From Megaustenia siamemsis (Eukaryota > Mollusca > Gastropoda > Stylommatophora > Ariophantidae), in assembly GCA_032433765.1 (NCBI GenBank), contig JAVIAB010000051.1:50069530-50133529 (forward strand): a stretch of 64,000 nt of DNA, read 5' to 3'. The position numbers and the translations under genes are program-made. The number at the start of each line of letters is the position of its first letter. Positions within the stretch are counted from its first letter, which is position 1. Shown piece after piece: positions 1-10,673 of the stretch. The notes under the pieces were generated by a model that saw only the letters and a program-made list of their open reading frames with translations, ran no database searches and was not told the DNA's origin.

Positions 1-609
1 TCTCCTGTGATGTTACGTGTATCTCCGGTGAAGTTATGTGTACTTCGTCCTATCATGTATTCAGAACTACACCTACCTCTAGTCGATATTCATTTACGCA
101 GATTCTTAAACATGCACATCTTTACATTTTTAATGCGGCACGTCACGAATCTGTGTTTCAGTCTTTAGCATAGTTTTATATTGGACTACTTCTTATAATT
201 TACTAATTAATTTTATTGTGGTTTTTGTCCTTGTTAAGGTGCGTCCAAGAAGGCAGTGATTCGTGCTTCATGATAATCATTGCGGTAGAGACAAAGCAAC
301 GAAAATGACATCACACTTCTACCTCGTCTTCAGCATAACAATGATATGGAGCAGCTAAACTAATAGAAAGACAAGAAAAACTACGACGTTTCGGCAAATT
401 CCTTCATCGAGTAATACTAATAAATTAAAAATTATACAAATAAATCCAAGCCAGCAATTTTTTTTTTAAAAGGCCGAAATAGTCAGGGTTTTTCGAAGAC
501 ATAGTAGAAGTAGGAATAGTGACGGTAAGAGATGACAAAGATAAACTATTCATATTTCTAGTCTATGCTTAAAGGAAACATATTAATAGCAAACCCTAAA
601 ATTCGCTTG
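1..609. other. No gene recognised
   Basis: AT-rich sequence without a convincing coding frame. The only notable item is a short motif read on the minus strand at about 384-410 (GATGAAGG, then GCCGAAACGTCG). It resembles motifs elsewhere in the window, the clearest being at 10170-10212. Confidence 0.4.
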
Positions 610-620
610 TGGTTGAAGGT

Positions 621-1669
621 CATCATCATCATCATCATCGAGTGCCTTCTCCGCAACGAAGGTTGGCTACCATGGATCGCCATTCTACTCTGTTTCTTGC
701 TTTGATGGTGCAGGCTGTCATAGATTGACTTGTCCATCTTTTGATGTTACTCGTCCATGTTAGTCTTGGTCTGCCTCTTTTACCTTGTATTTTTCCTTCC
801 AATATTACTTTTAGTAGGCTTTTGTGTCTTTTAACATGCCCCAAAAATTTCATTTGTCATGTCTTAATTGTATTTAGTAGTCCTCTTTTTATTTTCAGTT
901 GTTTTAAAACTTCATCGTTTGTTATCTTTTGTTTTCATCCAATTCTACCTATTCTTCTATAAATCCACATTTCAAAGGCTTCAATTTTCTGTTCTGTTTT
1001 CTTGTCTAATGTCCATGTTTCTGCACCATACAGGAATATTGAGAAGATGTAACATTTTGTCATTCTTAGTTTCAGCCCTGTTGATATTTTGTTTTGTTGT
1101 TAGTATATTTTTCATGGCATTAAAATTACTTTTTGCCATTCCTGTTCTTTTGTTTATTTCAATTTTGCATTTTCCATCATTGGTTATAGTATGTCCCAGG
1201 TAGTTGTAGCTCTGGACTGTTTCCAGATGTATTCCCTCAACTGTGATGTTTAATTGTAGGTCTTCAGAATTTTCTTTGTTTATGATCATAGTTTTAGTCT
1301 TTTTGATATTCATTTCTAGTCCATATTTTTTGCTTGTTATGTTTATCACATTAAGCAATTGTTGTAGGTCTTTAGGATTTTCTGCTAGTAGAACAGTATC
1401 ATCAGTATATCTTAGGTTATTGATTATCTTTCCCTTAATTTTTAGGCCTGGTATCTCTGAGATGTTTTTTAAAGATTTGCTCAGTGTATAGATTGAACAA
1501 GCTTGGTGATAGGATGCATCCTTGTCTTACTCCTCTTTTAATGTCCATGGGTGTAGAGTTCTCCTTGTTATATCTTATTATTGCTGTTTTCTCCCAGTAC
1601 AAATTGCATATTAGTCGTATGTCTGTGTCGTCTAGATCTATATCCTTTAGGCAGTCTATGAGTTGGTTA
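621..1669 (-). mobile_element. RTE-A LINE, 5'-truncated copy
   Basis: This is the 3' end of a non-LTR retrotransposon with an RTE/BovB-like reverse transcriptase. On the minus strand the broken frames encode, in order, the palm segment with RQGCILSPSLF (about 1435-1670), the post-RT segment with YNYLGHTITNDGKC (981-1358), and the C-terminal block GHVKRHKSLL ending NLRCGEGTR (635-853). The tail is a CGATGATGATG repeat at 621-640. An 11 bp target-site duplication, TGGTTGAAGGT, lies at 610-620 and 1670-1680, so this is a genuine insertion with 5' truncation. Frameshifts and stops separate the blocks, so it is dead. The family assignment comes from motifs and from near-identical copies at 24903, 42273 and 57541. 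Confidence 0.85.
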
Positions 1670-1680
1670 TGGTTGAAGGT

Positions 1681-2177
1681 ACTACATAAGAAATGTGATA
1701 CTCTTCTGCTTCTTATCAAATGTGAGCTAAACCCTCATTCCAGATACTTCTTTTGTTGGAGTGCATATCACTCAGTGACATAGCTCATTTATTGCAAAAT
1801 GGAGACTCTTACTTCTCAATGATTTGTGCCTTCCCCTGTCTCAGTGTGATCATGGCTTCATTAATTGCTACATCTATTGTGTTACATTGTGAAATAATTC
1901 AGTTATTTTATTTCTTTCACTGAGTATTGGCAACAGAAAACTGAACAAGAAAAATAAACAATAACAGCAAATATAAACACAGTTAATTAATAGAAAGTAC
2001 TAATAACATTGAGCACGGCAACAAAATATTCTCAACAAAAAGATCTACATCAATTATAACCACTTCTAAAATATTTAGAAATTTAACGTAATTCACTAAA
2101 TTGATTATACAGCAAACAATGGTGATGTGAATTCTAAATTAGTGGCGACTTATAATTATACAAAGAAAAAACTCCAG
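1681..2177. other. No gene recognised
   Basis: AT-rich intergenic sequence. No repeat family or coding frame was recognised. Confidence 0.4.
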
Positions 2178-2962
2178 GTATGCTAATGATGCAATTGTAA
2201 TCGCTAAGAGTGAAAATGAGTTACAAGACATGTTAGAAATTACAGCGAAGGAAAGCCAAAATAAAGGACTCAGCCATACTAGCAAAAATACAGAAATAAC
2301 GGTAGCAACAAAGAAACATATATCACCGCAATGCACAATAAAGACAAGTGGAACAATATTAAAACAGGTAAATGAATTTTAATATTTGGGAACTTTGTAA
2401 AATTTAGATGCTAGATGTACAACAAAGGTGAGATGCAGAATGGTTCAGGCAAAAGCAGATTTTCCAAAAAATGAGGAAGATACTGTGCAATCCATTTTTT
2501 GGCAATAGACACAAGGAAAAGAGTTATTAAATATTGTGCAGAACCCATCTTAACATATGGATGTGAATCATGAACAATAGGACAACAGACAAGAAAATCA
2601 TTGGAGTCTGTAGAAATGTGAGTTTACAGAAAAATGTTACTGAAGCATACCATAGATGACTAACAGGAGTAATGAAAACGTTCTGAAAGAGGCCAAAACA
2701 AAAAGAGAGCTAAGTTCAAATATTAAGAATAAACAGTCCTTACTGTTTGGCAATGCAATGAGAAGAAGAGAACATCTGGAATATATTGTGACAACTGGAA
2801 AAATTGAGGGTCGAAAATTTAGTCGGAAGCAAAGAGAAAAGATACCAGCCAGCTTAAGAAAATGGCTTGGCAGAAGTTCAACAACAGAAATTATAAATAA
2901 CTGTCGAGATCGAAAGTTGTGGAGAGACATAATCACATACGCCAGCAGACATGGGAATTAAT
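2178..2962 (+). mobile_element. RTE-B LINE, degenerate 3' copy
   Basis: An old copy of the RTE-B family. It begins within the catalytic palm (a YADD-like box decayed to YAND at about 2178) and runs through the conserved block KTSGTILKQVNEF to the C-terminal block ending LWRDIITYASRHGN (2656-2961). Many frameshifts and stops interrupt it, and the 3' ATG tail has decayed to GAGGATGGTGATG. It matches the copies at 7806-8601, 20087-20734 and 28558-29685. Its decay relative to those copies suggests an early insertion. Confidence 0.8.
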
Positions 2963-3250
2963 GAGGATGGTGATGTGAGCTAAAGAAAAATAATGTGCAT
3001 ACCATATTTAAATCAAACAACAACCGATAGTATCCATTGCAGAATTCAGGGAGGAATTGAAATAATGACGATTTTTCTAGCTGTCATAAAGAAAAGTTAA
3101 TTCTTGTGGTAAAACCGCATGCCTCGTTCATTGTAAATCAAACAATACAAAGGAGAAACGTGGGAGAAATAAGAAATTGTAGGCAATGAAAGAAGTGAAA
3201 AAACAACATAAAAGTGTGAATAGGTCTTGGTTTTGCCAACTCAGGCACGA
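2963..3250. other. No gene recognised
   Basis: AT-rich spacer between the RTE-B copy and the microsatellite. Nothing recognised. Confidence 0.4.
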
Positions 3251-3331
3251 AAAGAAATGATGAAAGAAAGAAGGAAAAAAAAAAGGGAAAGAAATAAGGA
3301 AAGAAAGGAAAGAAAGATCAATAGACAGATT

Positions 3332-3530
<199 letters not shown>

Positions 3531-3888
3531 TAAACATAATGGTTTTACAAACATAAATGTCCCAATAACGTTAAGAAACGAGAAAGACATTATTTTCTAG
3601 GAGGTAGTAAAGTCGAAGACAAATAATGAGTATATCAGTCTTGTAAGAGCTTTGGGATTTCTTAGTGACTGAACTGCCGACCCAGTCTCACCTTATATCA
3701 CTTTTCCAGTTGTTTTGCACGCGTGTATCCAATATACAGCTATATCTTGTTAAGTTACTTACTATGAGTCCACAATGCACCGACACTTCAGTGAATATTG
3801 ATTAAACACTAGAGTAAACAACATGTAGAATGAAAATACACACACACTCACAAACACATACACACACATTTTTTATAACTTATGATAA
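3531..3888. other. No gene recognised; short CA-rich tract
   Basis: Unique-looking sequence with a short CACACA-rich stretch at about 3838-3868. No coding frame recognised. Confidence 0.4.
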
Positions 3889-4040
3889 TTACTTTTATTA
3901 CACTTGCATCTAAATATTGTATCTGTTTTAAAATATGTGCTTATATCACTTGTGCCTATATCAAAAATACACTTGTATCTGTTGCACCTTTATTCTGTAC
4001 TTATACCTATTTCATCTGCATTTAAGTGAACTTATATATA
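3889..4040 (+). repeat. Degenerate ~35 bp minisatellite, left part
   Basis: Diverged units of the type ACTTGTATCTAAAT...CTTATAT, spaced about 30-36 bp. The same kind of unit resumes at 4780-4985 on the far side of the RTE-B insertion, so the LINE and the TA tract split one older array. Confidence 0.55.
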
Positions 4041-4049
4041 TATATTTAA

Positions 4050-4734
4050 TGATCATCATCAAGTACCGGGACTACTGGCGTAGGTGATCATGTCTCTCCA
4101 CAACTTTTGATCTCGACAGTTCTTTATAATTTCTGTTGTTGACCTTCTGCCAAACCATTCTCTTAAGCTGTCTGGTATTTTCTCTCTTTGCTTCCCTCTA
4201 TCTCTTCGTCCCTCAATTTTTCCAGTTGTTACAATATATTCCAGTTGTTCTCTTCTCATTACATGGCGAAAAAATGATGATTGTTTCTTTCTAATATTGG
4301 AAATTAGCTCTCTTTTTGCGTTGACCATTTTCAAAACATTTTCATTACTCTTCTTAGCTGTTCATGGTATTCTCAACATTCTTCAGTAAAACCACATTTC
4401 TACAGACTCTTGTCTGTTGTCTTATTGTCCAAGATTCACATCCAAATGTTAAGGCTGGCTCTACATAACATTTAAGAACTCTTTTTATTGTTTCTGTTGT
4501 CATAAATGGATTGCACAGTAACCTCCTCATTTTCTGGAAAGCGTGAGCCATTCAGCATCTCACCTCTTGTGTACATCTTCCGTCTGAGGTTAACAAAGTT
4601 CCCAAATATTTAAATTCATTTACCTGTTTTAATATTGTTCCACTTGTCTTTATTTTGCACTGAGTTGATGTCTTTTTCTTTGTTGTTACCATTACTTCTG
4701 TCTTTTTGCTATTAAGGCTGAGCCTTTATTTTTG
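4050..4734 (-). mobile_element. RTE-B LINE, 5'-truncated copy
   Basis: Minus-strand 3' end of RTE-B. The tail reads as CATCATCA at 4050-4060. The C-terminal block ends LWRDMITYASSPGT (4059-4334), and the post-RT block with LTFGCESWTIRQQTR lies at 4354-4551. Residues of the KTSGTILKQ segment are readable to about 4734. Frameshifts separate these blocks. The 5' end abuts a TA microsatellite, and the whole sits inside a degenerate minisatellite. Confidence 0.85.

Positions 4735-4779
<45 letters not shown>
4735..4779. repeat. (TA)n microsatellite
   Basis: About 22 uninterrupted TA dinucleotides directly at the 5' end of the RTE-B copy. They may mark the original target or have expanded afterwards. 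Confidence 0.95.
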
Positions 4780-4780
<1 letters not shown>

Positions 4781-4985
4781 CACCTTATATAAATGTACTT
4801 ATATCCATTACATCTGTAATTAAATGCACATACATAAATTACACATGTATCTAAATGTAATGTTATATATTATCCATGTATGTAAACATTATGAGATATA
4901 TATATATATATTACACACGCATCTAGATATAATTGTATCTATTGCACATACATCTGAATGTACGTATATCAATTACACTTAAAAT
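4780..4985 (+). repeat. Degenerate ~35 bp minisatellite, right part
   Basis: Continuation of the 3889-4040 array, with units such as ACACATGTATCTAAATGTA and an internal TATATA stretch near 4897-4912. Confidence 0.55.
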
Positions 4986-5184
4986 GTCAATACATCTCTA
5001 TATTTTACACCCTTATCTACAATTGTCTATCGACAAGAGGTTCCTATTACATTCATTTCAACCCTACAACTCACACATTCCCCAGGAGTAAACAATATAT
5101 TCAACTTTCAGAGACGTTATTTGGAAAGACAATCGATATTAAAAATACAGTCCATGCCCCTCGACGCTGAAAGGCAGATGAGGA

Positions 5185-5245
5185 AGGAAATAAGAGGAAG
5201 AAGAAGAAGAGGAAGGAGAAGAAGGAGAAGAAGGAGAAGAAGAGT
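5185..5245 (+). repeat. GAA/GGA-rich purine tract
   Basis: Imperfect AAGAAGAAGG/GAAGGAGAA repeats on the plus strand. Low-complexity sequence with no coding evidence. Confidence 0.85.
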
Positions 5246-5499
5246 CCATGTATTGAACCCAGCGCCAGATATGCTTTCAATTATTTGAATGTGGATGCAG
5301 GCATTCAATGCGAGCCAAATTGTTCCGATTTTTTGTTATTATTAACGTGTGAGTGTGAACGTTTTTGATTGGATGCTCTTCAGCACTAACTGCTGTAATG
5401 AGAATTGGAAATTTCTGGAAGGTTGCAGGGTACGAACTTTCAGGGACAAGCACATGCGACATTGACATGTTCAGTTGTTGATAGTGCATTCTTGATGTG

Positions 5500-5830
5500 T
5501 GGCTGATATGATGGAATGAGTAAGTCAGTGGTTCAAATATATGGATATGATTGTATATGATGAAATGAATATGTCGATGATTGAAATATATGGATACGAT
5601 TGTATGTGATGGAATGAGTAGGTCAATAGTTGAAATATATGAATATGATTGTATGTAATGGAATACTTAGACCAATGGTTGAAATGTAACGTTGTTATAA
5701 TATATACATAATTATATATAGGATGGAATGAGCAAGTCGATGGTTGAAATATATGTATATGATTGTGTGCGTCTGAATGCTTGGGCCAATGGTTGAAATA
5801 TAAAGTTGTTATATAATATAAATATATATA
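5500..5830 (+). repeat. ~50 bp minisatellite, left part
   Basis: Diverged units built on GATGGAATGAGTAGGTCGAT, GGTTGAAATATA and TGATTGTATGTGAT. The same unit resumes at 6505, so one array was split by the zinc-finger LINE at 5831-6503. Confidence 0.8.
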
Positions 5831-5844
5831 TATATTAAACTTGT

Positions 5845-6447
5845 GTGCTTAGCACACTACTATATGGATCCGAAACCTGGACAACATACTCAAACCAGGA
5901 AAAAAGACTAAATGTCTTCCACATGCGATGTCTCCGCAAAATAATGCACATCAAATGGCAGGACAAAATAACCAACTTAACTGTCCTGCAACGTGCTAAG
6001 ACCCTAACAATCATGTCGATGCTCAGAAGTCGAAGGCTAAGATGGCTGGGGCATGTCCAACGGATGGAAGAAAAACGCATTCCTAGGCAAATACTATATG
6101 GCGAGCTAAAACACGAAAAACGACAAATCGGCAGACCTAAACTACGATATAGAGATATCTGCAAATCATCTCTGAAAGACTTCTCCATCTGTGAAAACGA
6201 CTGGCAACATCTGGCAAGTGATCGCACATCATGGAGAGCACGTATAAGGAACGGTATAACAACATTTGAGACTGTTCTAAGACAGGACTTAGAAGAGAAG
6301 AGACTCATGAAAAAGGATGGTAAACCCTGTGGACCAGCGAGCCTGACCTGTTCATTATGTGACCGCGTGTGTTTGTCAAACATTGGTAGAATTAGCCACG
6401 AGAGAAGCTGTTCGGCAAAAACAATACCTCAAAAAAATACGCAATAG
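5845..6447 (+). CDS. C-terminal part of LINE reverse transcriptase with zinc finger (5'-truncated)
   Basis: This 200-residue open frame is the carboxyl end of a retrotransposon polymerase. It opens with the LLYGSETWTTY block just after the RT palm, continues through RCLRKIMHIKWQDKITN and RRLRWLGHVQRMEEKRIP, and carries a basic GRPKLRYRDICK stretch. It ends in a Cys2-His-Cys finger, CSLCDRVCLSNIGRISHERSC spread over the last 30 residues. Such fingers are usual at the end of some LINE polymerases and presumably bind the template RNA or target DNA. There is no RT catalytic core, so it cannot act alone. No internal stop occurs, and it differs from the 40982-41416 copy at only 4 of 144 residues, so both are recent. 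Confidence 0.8.
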   Translation: MLSTLLYGSETWTTYSNQEKRLNVFHMRCLRKIMHIKWQDKITNLTVLQRAKTLTIMSMLRSRRLRWLGHVQRMEEKRIPRQILYGELKHEKRQIGRPKLRYRDICKSSLKDFSICENDWQHLASDRTSWRARIRNGITTFETVLRQDLEEKRLMKKDGKPCGPASLTCSLCDRVCLSNIGRISHERSCSAKTIPQKNTQ

Positions 6448-6459
6448 CCTCCACTAGAC

Positions 6460-6473
6460 CGTCTGACAAGACG
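6460..6473 (+). other. 3' terminal hairpin of ZF-LINE
   Basis: CGTCT-GACA-AGACG forms a 5 bp stem with a 4 nt loop, 10-20 bases before the TA tail. The identical hairpin occurs at 40956-40969 in the other copy. LINEs with strict 3' recognition use such hairpins for template selection. That role is inferred here. Confidence 0.65.
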
Positions 6474-6504
6474 AAAAGGGCCATATATATATATATATTA
6501 TGCG

Positions 6505-7092
6505 ATGGAATGCTTGAGTCGATGCTTGAAATATAAATATATGATTGTGTGTGATGAAATACTTGGGTTGATATTTGCAATACTAAGATGTGATGGAATG
6601 CTTGTTCCTTTACTGAAATATAAAGATGTAATGGAATGTTTGAGTCAATTGTTGTGATATAAAGTTGTATTGTGTGTGGTTGAATGCTTGGGTCGATGCT
6701 TGAAATATAAAGATATGATTGTGCGTGATGGAATGCCGGGTCGATGTTTGAAATATAAAGTTGTGATTGTATGTGATGCAATGAGTTGATGGTTGAAATA
6801 TAAAGTTATGATTGTGTGTGATGGAATGAGCTGGTGGTTGAAATATAAAGTTGTGATTGTGTGTGATGCAATGAGTTGATGGTTGAAATATAAAGTTGTG
6901 ATTGTATGTGATGGAATGAGTTTATGGTTGAAATATAAAGTTGTGATTGTGTGTGATGGAATGAGCTGGTGGTTGAAATATAAAGATATGATGGAACAAA
7001 TGGGTCGATGGTTGAAATTTAAATATATAATCGCGTGTGAAGGAATGCTTAGGCCAGTGTTTGAAATATAAAGATGCGATTGTGAGATTGGA
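6505..7092 (+). repeat. ~46-50 bp minisatellite, right part
   Basis: About 12 units of the form TGGTTGAAATATAAAG-TTGTGATTGTGTG-TGATGGAATGAG. Adjacent units differ by a few substitutions. Open frames across it (for example on the minus strand, rich in LYFNHQ) are repeat artefacts. Confidence 0.9.
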
Positions 7093-7794
7093 AGTGAGCT
7101 TGGTTTGTAAGTGTGTGACAATGATGAGGAGATTTATAACCGAGGTGATATTTATAATAGTTTGAATATGAGGAATATAGCATTATATAATATGCTTTTA
7201 TTTACTTCGGTTTAATATTAGCAGGAGCGGAATTAAACTCGTCTTTCTATGTAAAGTGCTGAGCACTGGAACCTGAACACTGAAAAAAAACAGACAAAAT
7301 AATTAAAGGAACGAACGTAATATAATCATGAAAGTTATAACGAGGTATATATTTTCTCTACAGGGATAGAGTGAAAGAAATAGAGAAAAATTTATGAAAG
7401 AGAGAGAAAGAGAGAGATATGAGGAGGAAGAGTGAGACAGAAAAATTAAGATTTAAAAATATATAATTATAGTTTTGCAAATTAAAATGGTAGCAAATAA
7501 AGAAAACGTATAGTACCAAAACATATAGTGAGAGGGATTAACACACATTTCATTAGAGAAGGGAGTGAACGGAATGTAGGAATGTCAAATTAAAAATAAT
7601 TACATTAATACTATTAGTAAATTAACAAGGCTGAAGAAGAGCATAAAGGTATTAGTGTTGATTGTTGGTAAAATTAAGACAACAATTAGCTATAACATCG
7701 TACTTTATTGTTATTGACATAATATCATAATTTAGTTATTGCTCAACTGAAACAGCTGCAACAATCGCTACGACACAATAACTATTATAGGCCT
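7093..7794. other. No gene recognised
   Basis: AT-rich sequence with a short GAGA-rich stretch near 7385-7430. No coding frame or repeat family recognised. Confidence 0.4.
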
Positions 7795-7805
7795 TAGTGA
7801 AATAT

Positions 7806-8601
7806 CATCATCATCAAGTACCGGACCTGCTGGCGCAGGTGATCATGTCTCTCTACAACTTTCTATCTCGGCAGCTATTTATCATTTCAGTTGTTGACCT
7901 TCTGTCAAGCCATTCTCTTATGCTGTCTGTTATTTTTTCTCTTTGCTTCCCTCTATCTCTTCGACCCTCAATTTTTCCAGTTGTTACAATATGTTCCAGT
8001 TGTTCTCTTCTCTTTACATGGCCAAAAAATGATGATTGTTTCTTCCTAATATTGGAAATTAGTTCTCTTTTTGCGACCTCTTTCAGAACTTTTTCATCAC
8101 TCTTCTTAGCTGTCCATGGTACTCTCAACATTCTTCTGTAAAACCACATCTCTACATACTCCAGTGATTTTCTTGTGTGTTGTCCTATTGTCCATGATTC
8201 ACATCCATATGTTAAGACCAGCTCTATATAACATTTAAGAACTCGCTTTCTTGTTTCTATTGTCAAAAATGGGTTGCATAGCATCTTCCTCATTTTTTGG
8301 AAAGCTGCTTTTGCCTGAGCCATTCTGCATCTCACCTCTTTTGTACTTCTTCCGTCTGAGGTTAACAAAGTTCCCAAATATTTAAATTCATTTACCTGTT
8401 TTAATATTGTTCCACTTGTCTTTATTTTGCACTGAGTTGATGTCTTTTTCTTTGTTGTTACCATTACCTCTGTCTTTCTGCTATTAAGGCTGAATCCTTT
8501 ATTTTTGCTTTCTTTCACTATAATGTCCACATTTCTTGTAACTTATTTTCACTCTTAGCGATTAAGACTGTATCGTCAGCATACCTTAGATTATTTTAAA
8601 A
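7806..8601 (-). mobile_element. RTE-B LINE, 5'-truncated copy
   Basis: Minus-strand insertion bounded by an 11 bp duplication, TAGTGAAATAT (7795-7805) and TAGTGGAATAT (8602-8612), with one mismatch. The tail is ATG repeats at 7806-7818. It begins inside the RT palm: NNLRYADDTVLIA is readable near 8555-8595, then a frameshift near 8530, then a long uninterrupted frame. This is the best preserved C-terminal RTE-B frame in the window. Confidence 0.9.
7853..8530 (-). pseudogene. RTE-B reverse transcriptase C-terminal fragment
   Basis: This 225-residue frame starts just after the YADD box and covers the thumb and C-terminal region of an RTE-like polymerase. Landmarks are KKGFSLNSRKTEV-type residues at the start, NEFKYLGTLLTSDGR (about residue 50), LTYGCESWTIGQ (about residue 110), MLRVPWTAKKS and a final RSTTEMINSCRDRKL. 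The catalytic aspartates are upstream, across a frameshift, so it is non-functional. It is useful as a guide for reconstructing the family's reading frame in other copies by comparison. Confidence 0.8.
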
Positions 8602-8612
8602 TAGTGGAATAT

Positions 8613-8944
8613 AGAACACTATAAACAGAAATGATTACTAAACCATATACGGCTTATGGAATGGTTAAAATAGATCAAGCCATAGACACGTTTTTTTTCA
8701 CATTTATTCAGTTATTTTTTTGTTTGGTTGGGGGGACCATGGTAACGATTATTGCTAAACTTGGCATCGCTGTTTGAGATTCCCAACAACAGAAAACAGC
8801 GATAATGATGATATCATTATTGCTGATTAACTGGAGGGAATTTCTGGCTTCATGTTATAATGTTGATGGTTTGTACCCGAGGGACACTATTCAGTAGATG
8901 CAGCTGATTAAATGTGTTACTTGAGATAACAGCTTCTGGAAGTA
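8613..8944. other. No gene recognised
   Basis: Intergenic sequence with a short G run (GGTTGGGGGGACC near 8727). Nothing else recognised. Confidence 0.4.
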
Positions 8945-9316
8945 CTATTGGTTTGATGGAGTACTAACGATCTAAAATAGAAGAAGGCACTTATGGTATG
9001 ATTTGGTACTGACGATCTTAAATAGAAGAAGTTGCAAATGGTATGATGGAGTACTGATGATCTTAAATAGAAGAAGTTGCAAATGGTATGATGGAGTACT
9101 GACGATCTTAAATAGAAAAAGTTGCAAATGGTATGATGGAGTACTAACGATCTTAAATAGAAAAAGTTGCAAATGGTATGATGGAGTACTGACGATCTTA
9201 AATAGAAGAAGTTGCAAATGGTATGATGGAGTACTGACGATCTTTTATGGAAGAGGACACTAATGGTATGAAGAAGCACTGACTATCTTACATAGAGTCA
9301 GGTACTAATGGTATGA
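8945..9316 (+). repeat. 45 bp minisatellite
   Basis: About 8 units of GATGGAGTACTGACGATCTT followed by AAATAGAAGAAGTTGCAAATGGTAT. The unit is 45 bp, divisible by three and stop-free in several frames, so both strands show 70-120 codon open frames that are not genes. Central units are almost identical and the edges are diverged. A SINE2 sits at the right edge, and a remnant unit (ATGGTATGAAGCAGCACTG) follows at 9583-9607. Confidence 0.95.
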
Positions 9317-9582
9317 GGAGCATCGTTGGCTAAGTGGATAGTGTGCTGACTTCCTGATCAGAAAAGTACGATTCGGTCCCCAGAAGTGGTTGATTTTTTG
9401 TCGGGCCAAGGTTCCAGGGTTCACCCAGCCTATAAAAATAGACAAGAAAGAGTATTCTAGTATGTTAAGGTGGCCTGGCGTGATACGGACCACAGCACCC
9501 AAAAATATGTTGTGTCGTCATACAAAAAATATGATCGCTAATACCATATTCCCCATGCGTGTGGAGAGAGCCCCTTTTACCC
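9317..9582 (+). mobile_element. SINE2, tRNA-derived SINE
   Basis: The head carries a pol III A-box-like TTGGCTAAGTGGATAG at about 9328 and a B-box-like CGATTCGGTCC at about 9369. The body shares blocks with SINE1 (GGTTCACCCAGCCT, ACCCAAAAAT, CTAATACCATATTCCCC) although the head differs. It is flanked by ATGGTATGA at 9308-9316 and 9583-9591, which could be a target duplication or simply the minisatellite unit it landed in. Confidence 0.7.
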
Positions 9583-9591
9583 ATGGTATGA

Positions 9592-9706
9592 AGCAGCACT
9601 GCCAATCTTAAAACCAAATGCTCTAGTTTACTACTCTTAGGTCACTACTTCTTCAGTTTTCAAGTCTTTGTGATCATGGGAACCTGACTCTTTGCCCTGC
9701 ATCATG
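9592..9706. other. Unique spacer
   Basis: The minisatellite remnant fades into unremarkable sequence. Confidence 0.4.
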
Positions 9707-9954
9707 ATGGAGGTGTAAGAACAACATCATGACACATGATGAGCTGGTCGTATGATCAGTACTGGTATATGGAGGTGTAAGATCAACATCATGACATATG
9801 ATGAGCTGGTCGTATGATCAGTACTGGTATATGGAGGTGTAAGATCAACATCATGACATATGATGAGCTGGTCGTATGATCAGTACTGGTATATGGAGGT
9901 GTAAGAACAACATCATGACATATGATGAGCTGGTCGTATGGTCAGTACTCATAT
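9707..9954 (+). repeat. 62 bp minisatellite, 4 units
   Basis: Four near-identical 62 bp units start at 9707, 9769, 9831 and 9893, each beginning ATGGAGGTGTAAGA and containing GATGAGCTGGTCGTATGATC. Only a few substitutions separate the units. Confidence 0.95.
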
Positions 9955-10169
9955 ATGTGTGTGTCCTGCTTTTCCCCTAACCGGCGCCGTGACGGAAACA
10001 CTACGTTTTCGGGGGCTGGATCTAGGTTAAGTAATATACGGGGTTAAGGCAAAGAAATGCAAATGAATGCATAAAAATGTGAAGCTGCAGTAAAGCTGAA
10101 TATGAGGAAAAATTTAAAAATTAAAAAATGGTATGTTAGAAGCTTTACGTGATAAGTGGACGACACAGA
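9955..10169. other. No gene recognised
   Basis: GC-richer patch (CCGGCGCCGTGACGG near 9981) followed by AT-rich sequence. No family recognised. Confidence 0.4.
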
Positions 10170-10212
10170 CTAAACGACGTTTCTGCCCAATAGGCCTTCA
10201 TCAGGAACAAAC
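10170..10212 (-). ncRNA. Possible hammerhead-like core motif
   Basis: Read on the minus strand, CTGATGA is followed by a small hairpin (GCC-TATTG-GGC) and then GAAACGTC. This is the order of the catalytic core boxes of a hammerhead ribozyme (CUGAUGA, stem II, GAAA, then UH). I could not fold a convincing stem I, and stem III is very short, so this is a motif match only. Related GAAACGT motifs occur near 384, 18095 and 33370. Confidence 0.3.
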
Positions 10213-10664
10213 AAGGAAAAAACACACACACAACTAATAACGAAACATTCAAAACAAAAATATTCGAAATATGTTAAAGAAAATAAACTAAAAATTTATA
10301 TCCTGTGTGTTTGAAAAGGAAATGGTAACAAAAGTGTTGCTGTCGTGAATGTGTAGAAATGTGCGCAAATGCACACCGAACCAGAGGAGTTCACACAAGG
10401 GTCAGTGTGCAAACACAAAGGAGAAAGAATAGAACAGTAGACTAACAGGTGCTCAAAAGGTGGTAAGAGTGAGATGTCTGAGAGTGGGGTACAATAAAAA
10501 CAAATGATGGGTAAGGGGCACAGAAAAAAGGTATAGAGGAGAACACCGAATTGTCTCATAAGGGACGATAGGAGAAGAAGCTCTTCTTATTTTAATTATT
10601 CTTTTAGTAATATACGTCGTGTCTCTATGATTTTCATAAAGCAGGACTGTTATCGTTGAAGTAT
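10213..10664. other. No gene recognised
   Basis: AT-rich spacer between the hammerhead-like motif and the RTE-C insertion. No coding frame or repeat family recognised. Confidence 0.4.
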
Positions 10665-10673
10665 TACTTAAAC

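Larger units (their letters stand above)
5831..6503 (+). mobile_element. ZF-LINE copy 1, 5'-truncated
   Basis: A young LINE 3' end inserted in a minisatellite. It holds an uninterrupted coding frame (5845-6447), then a short 3' UTR with a terminal hairpin at 6460-6473, then a TA-repeat tail (6483-6500). A second copy on the other strand at 40893-41438 has the same hairpin and a longer TA tail, which defines the element's true 3' end. The sequence is compatible with the LINE group whose reverse transcriptase ends in a CCHC finger. Clade placement (RTE-like or other) is uncertain. Confidence 0.85.

Noticed and set aside
8917..9279. Overlapping frames on both strands over the 45 bp array
   Set aside because: Artefact of a 45 bp stop-free unit.
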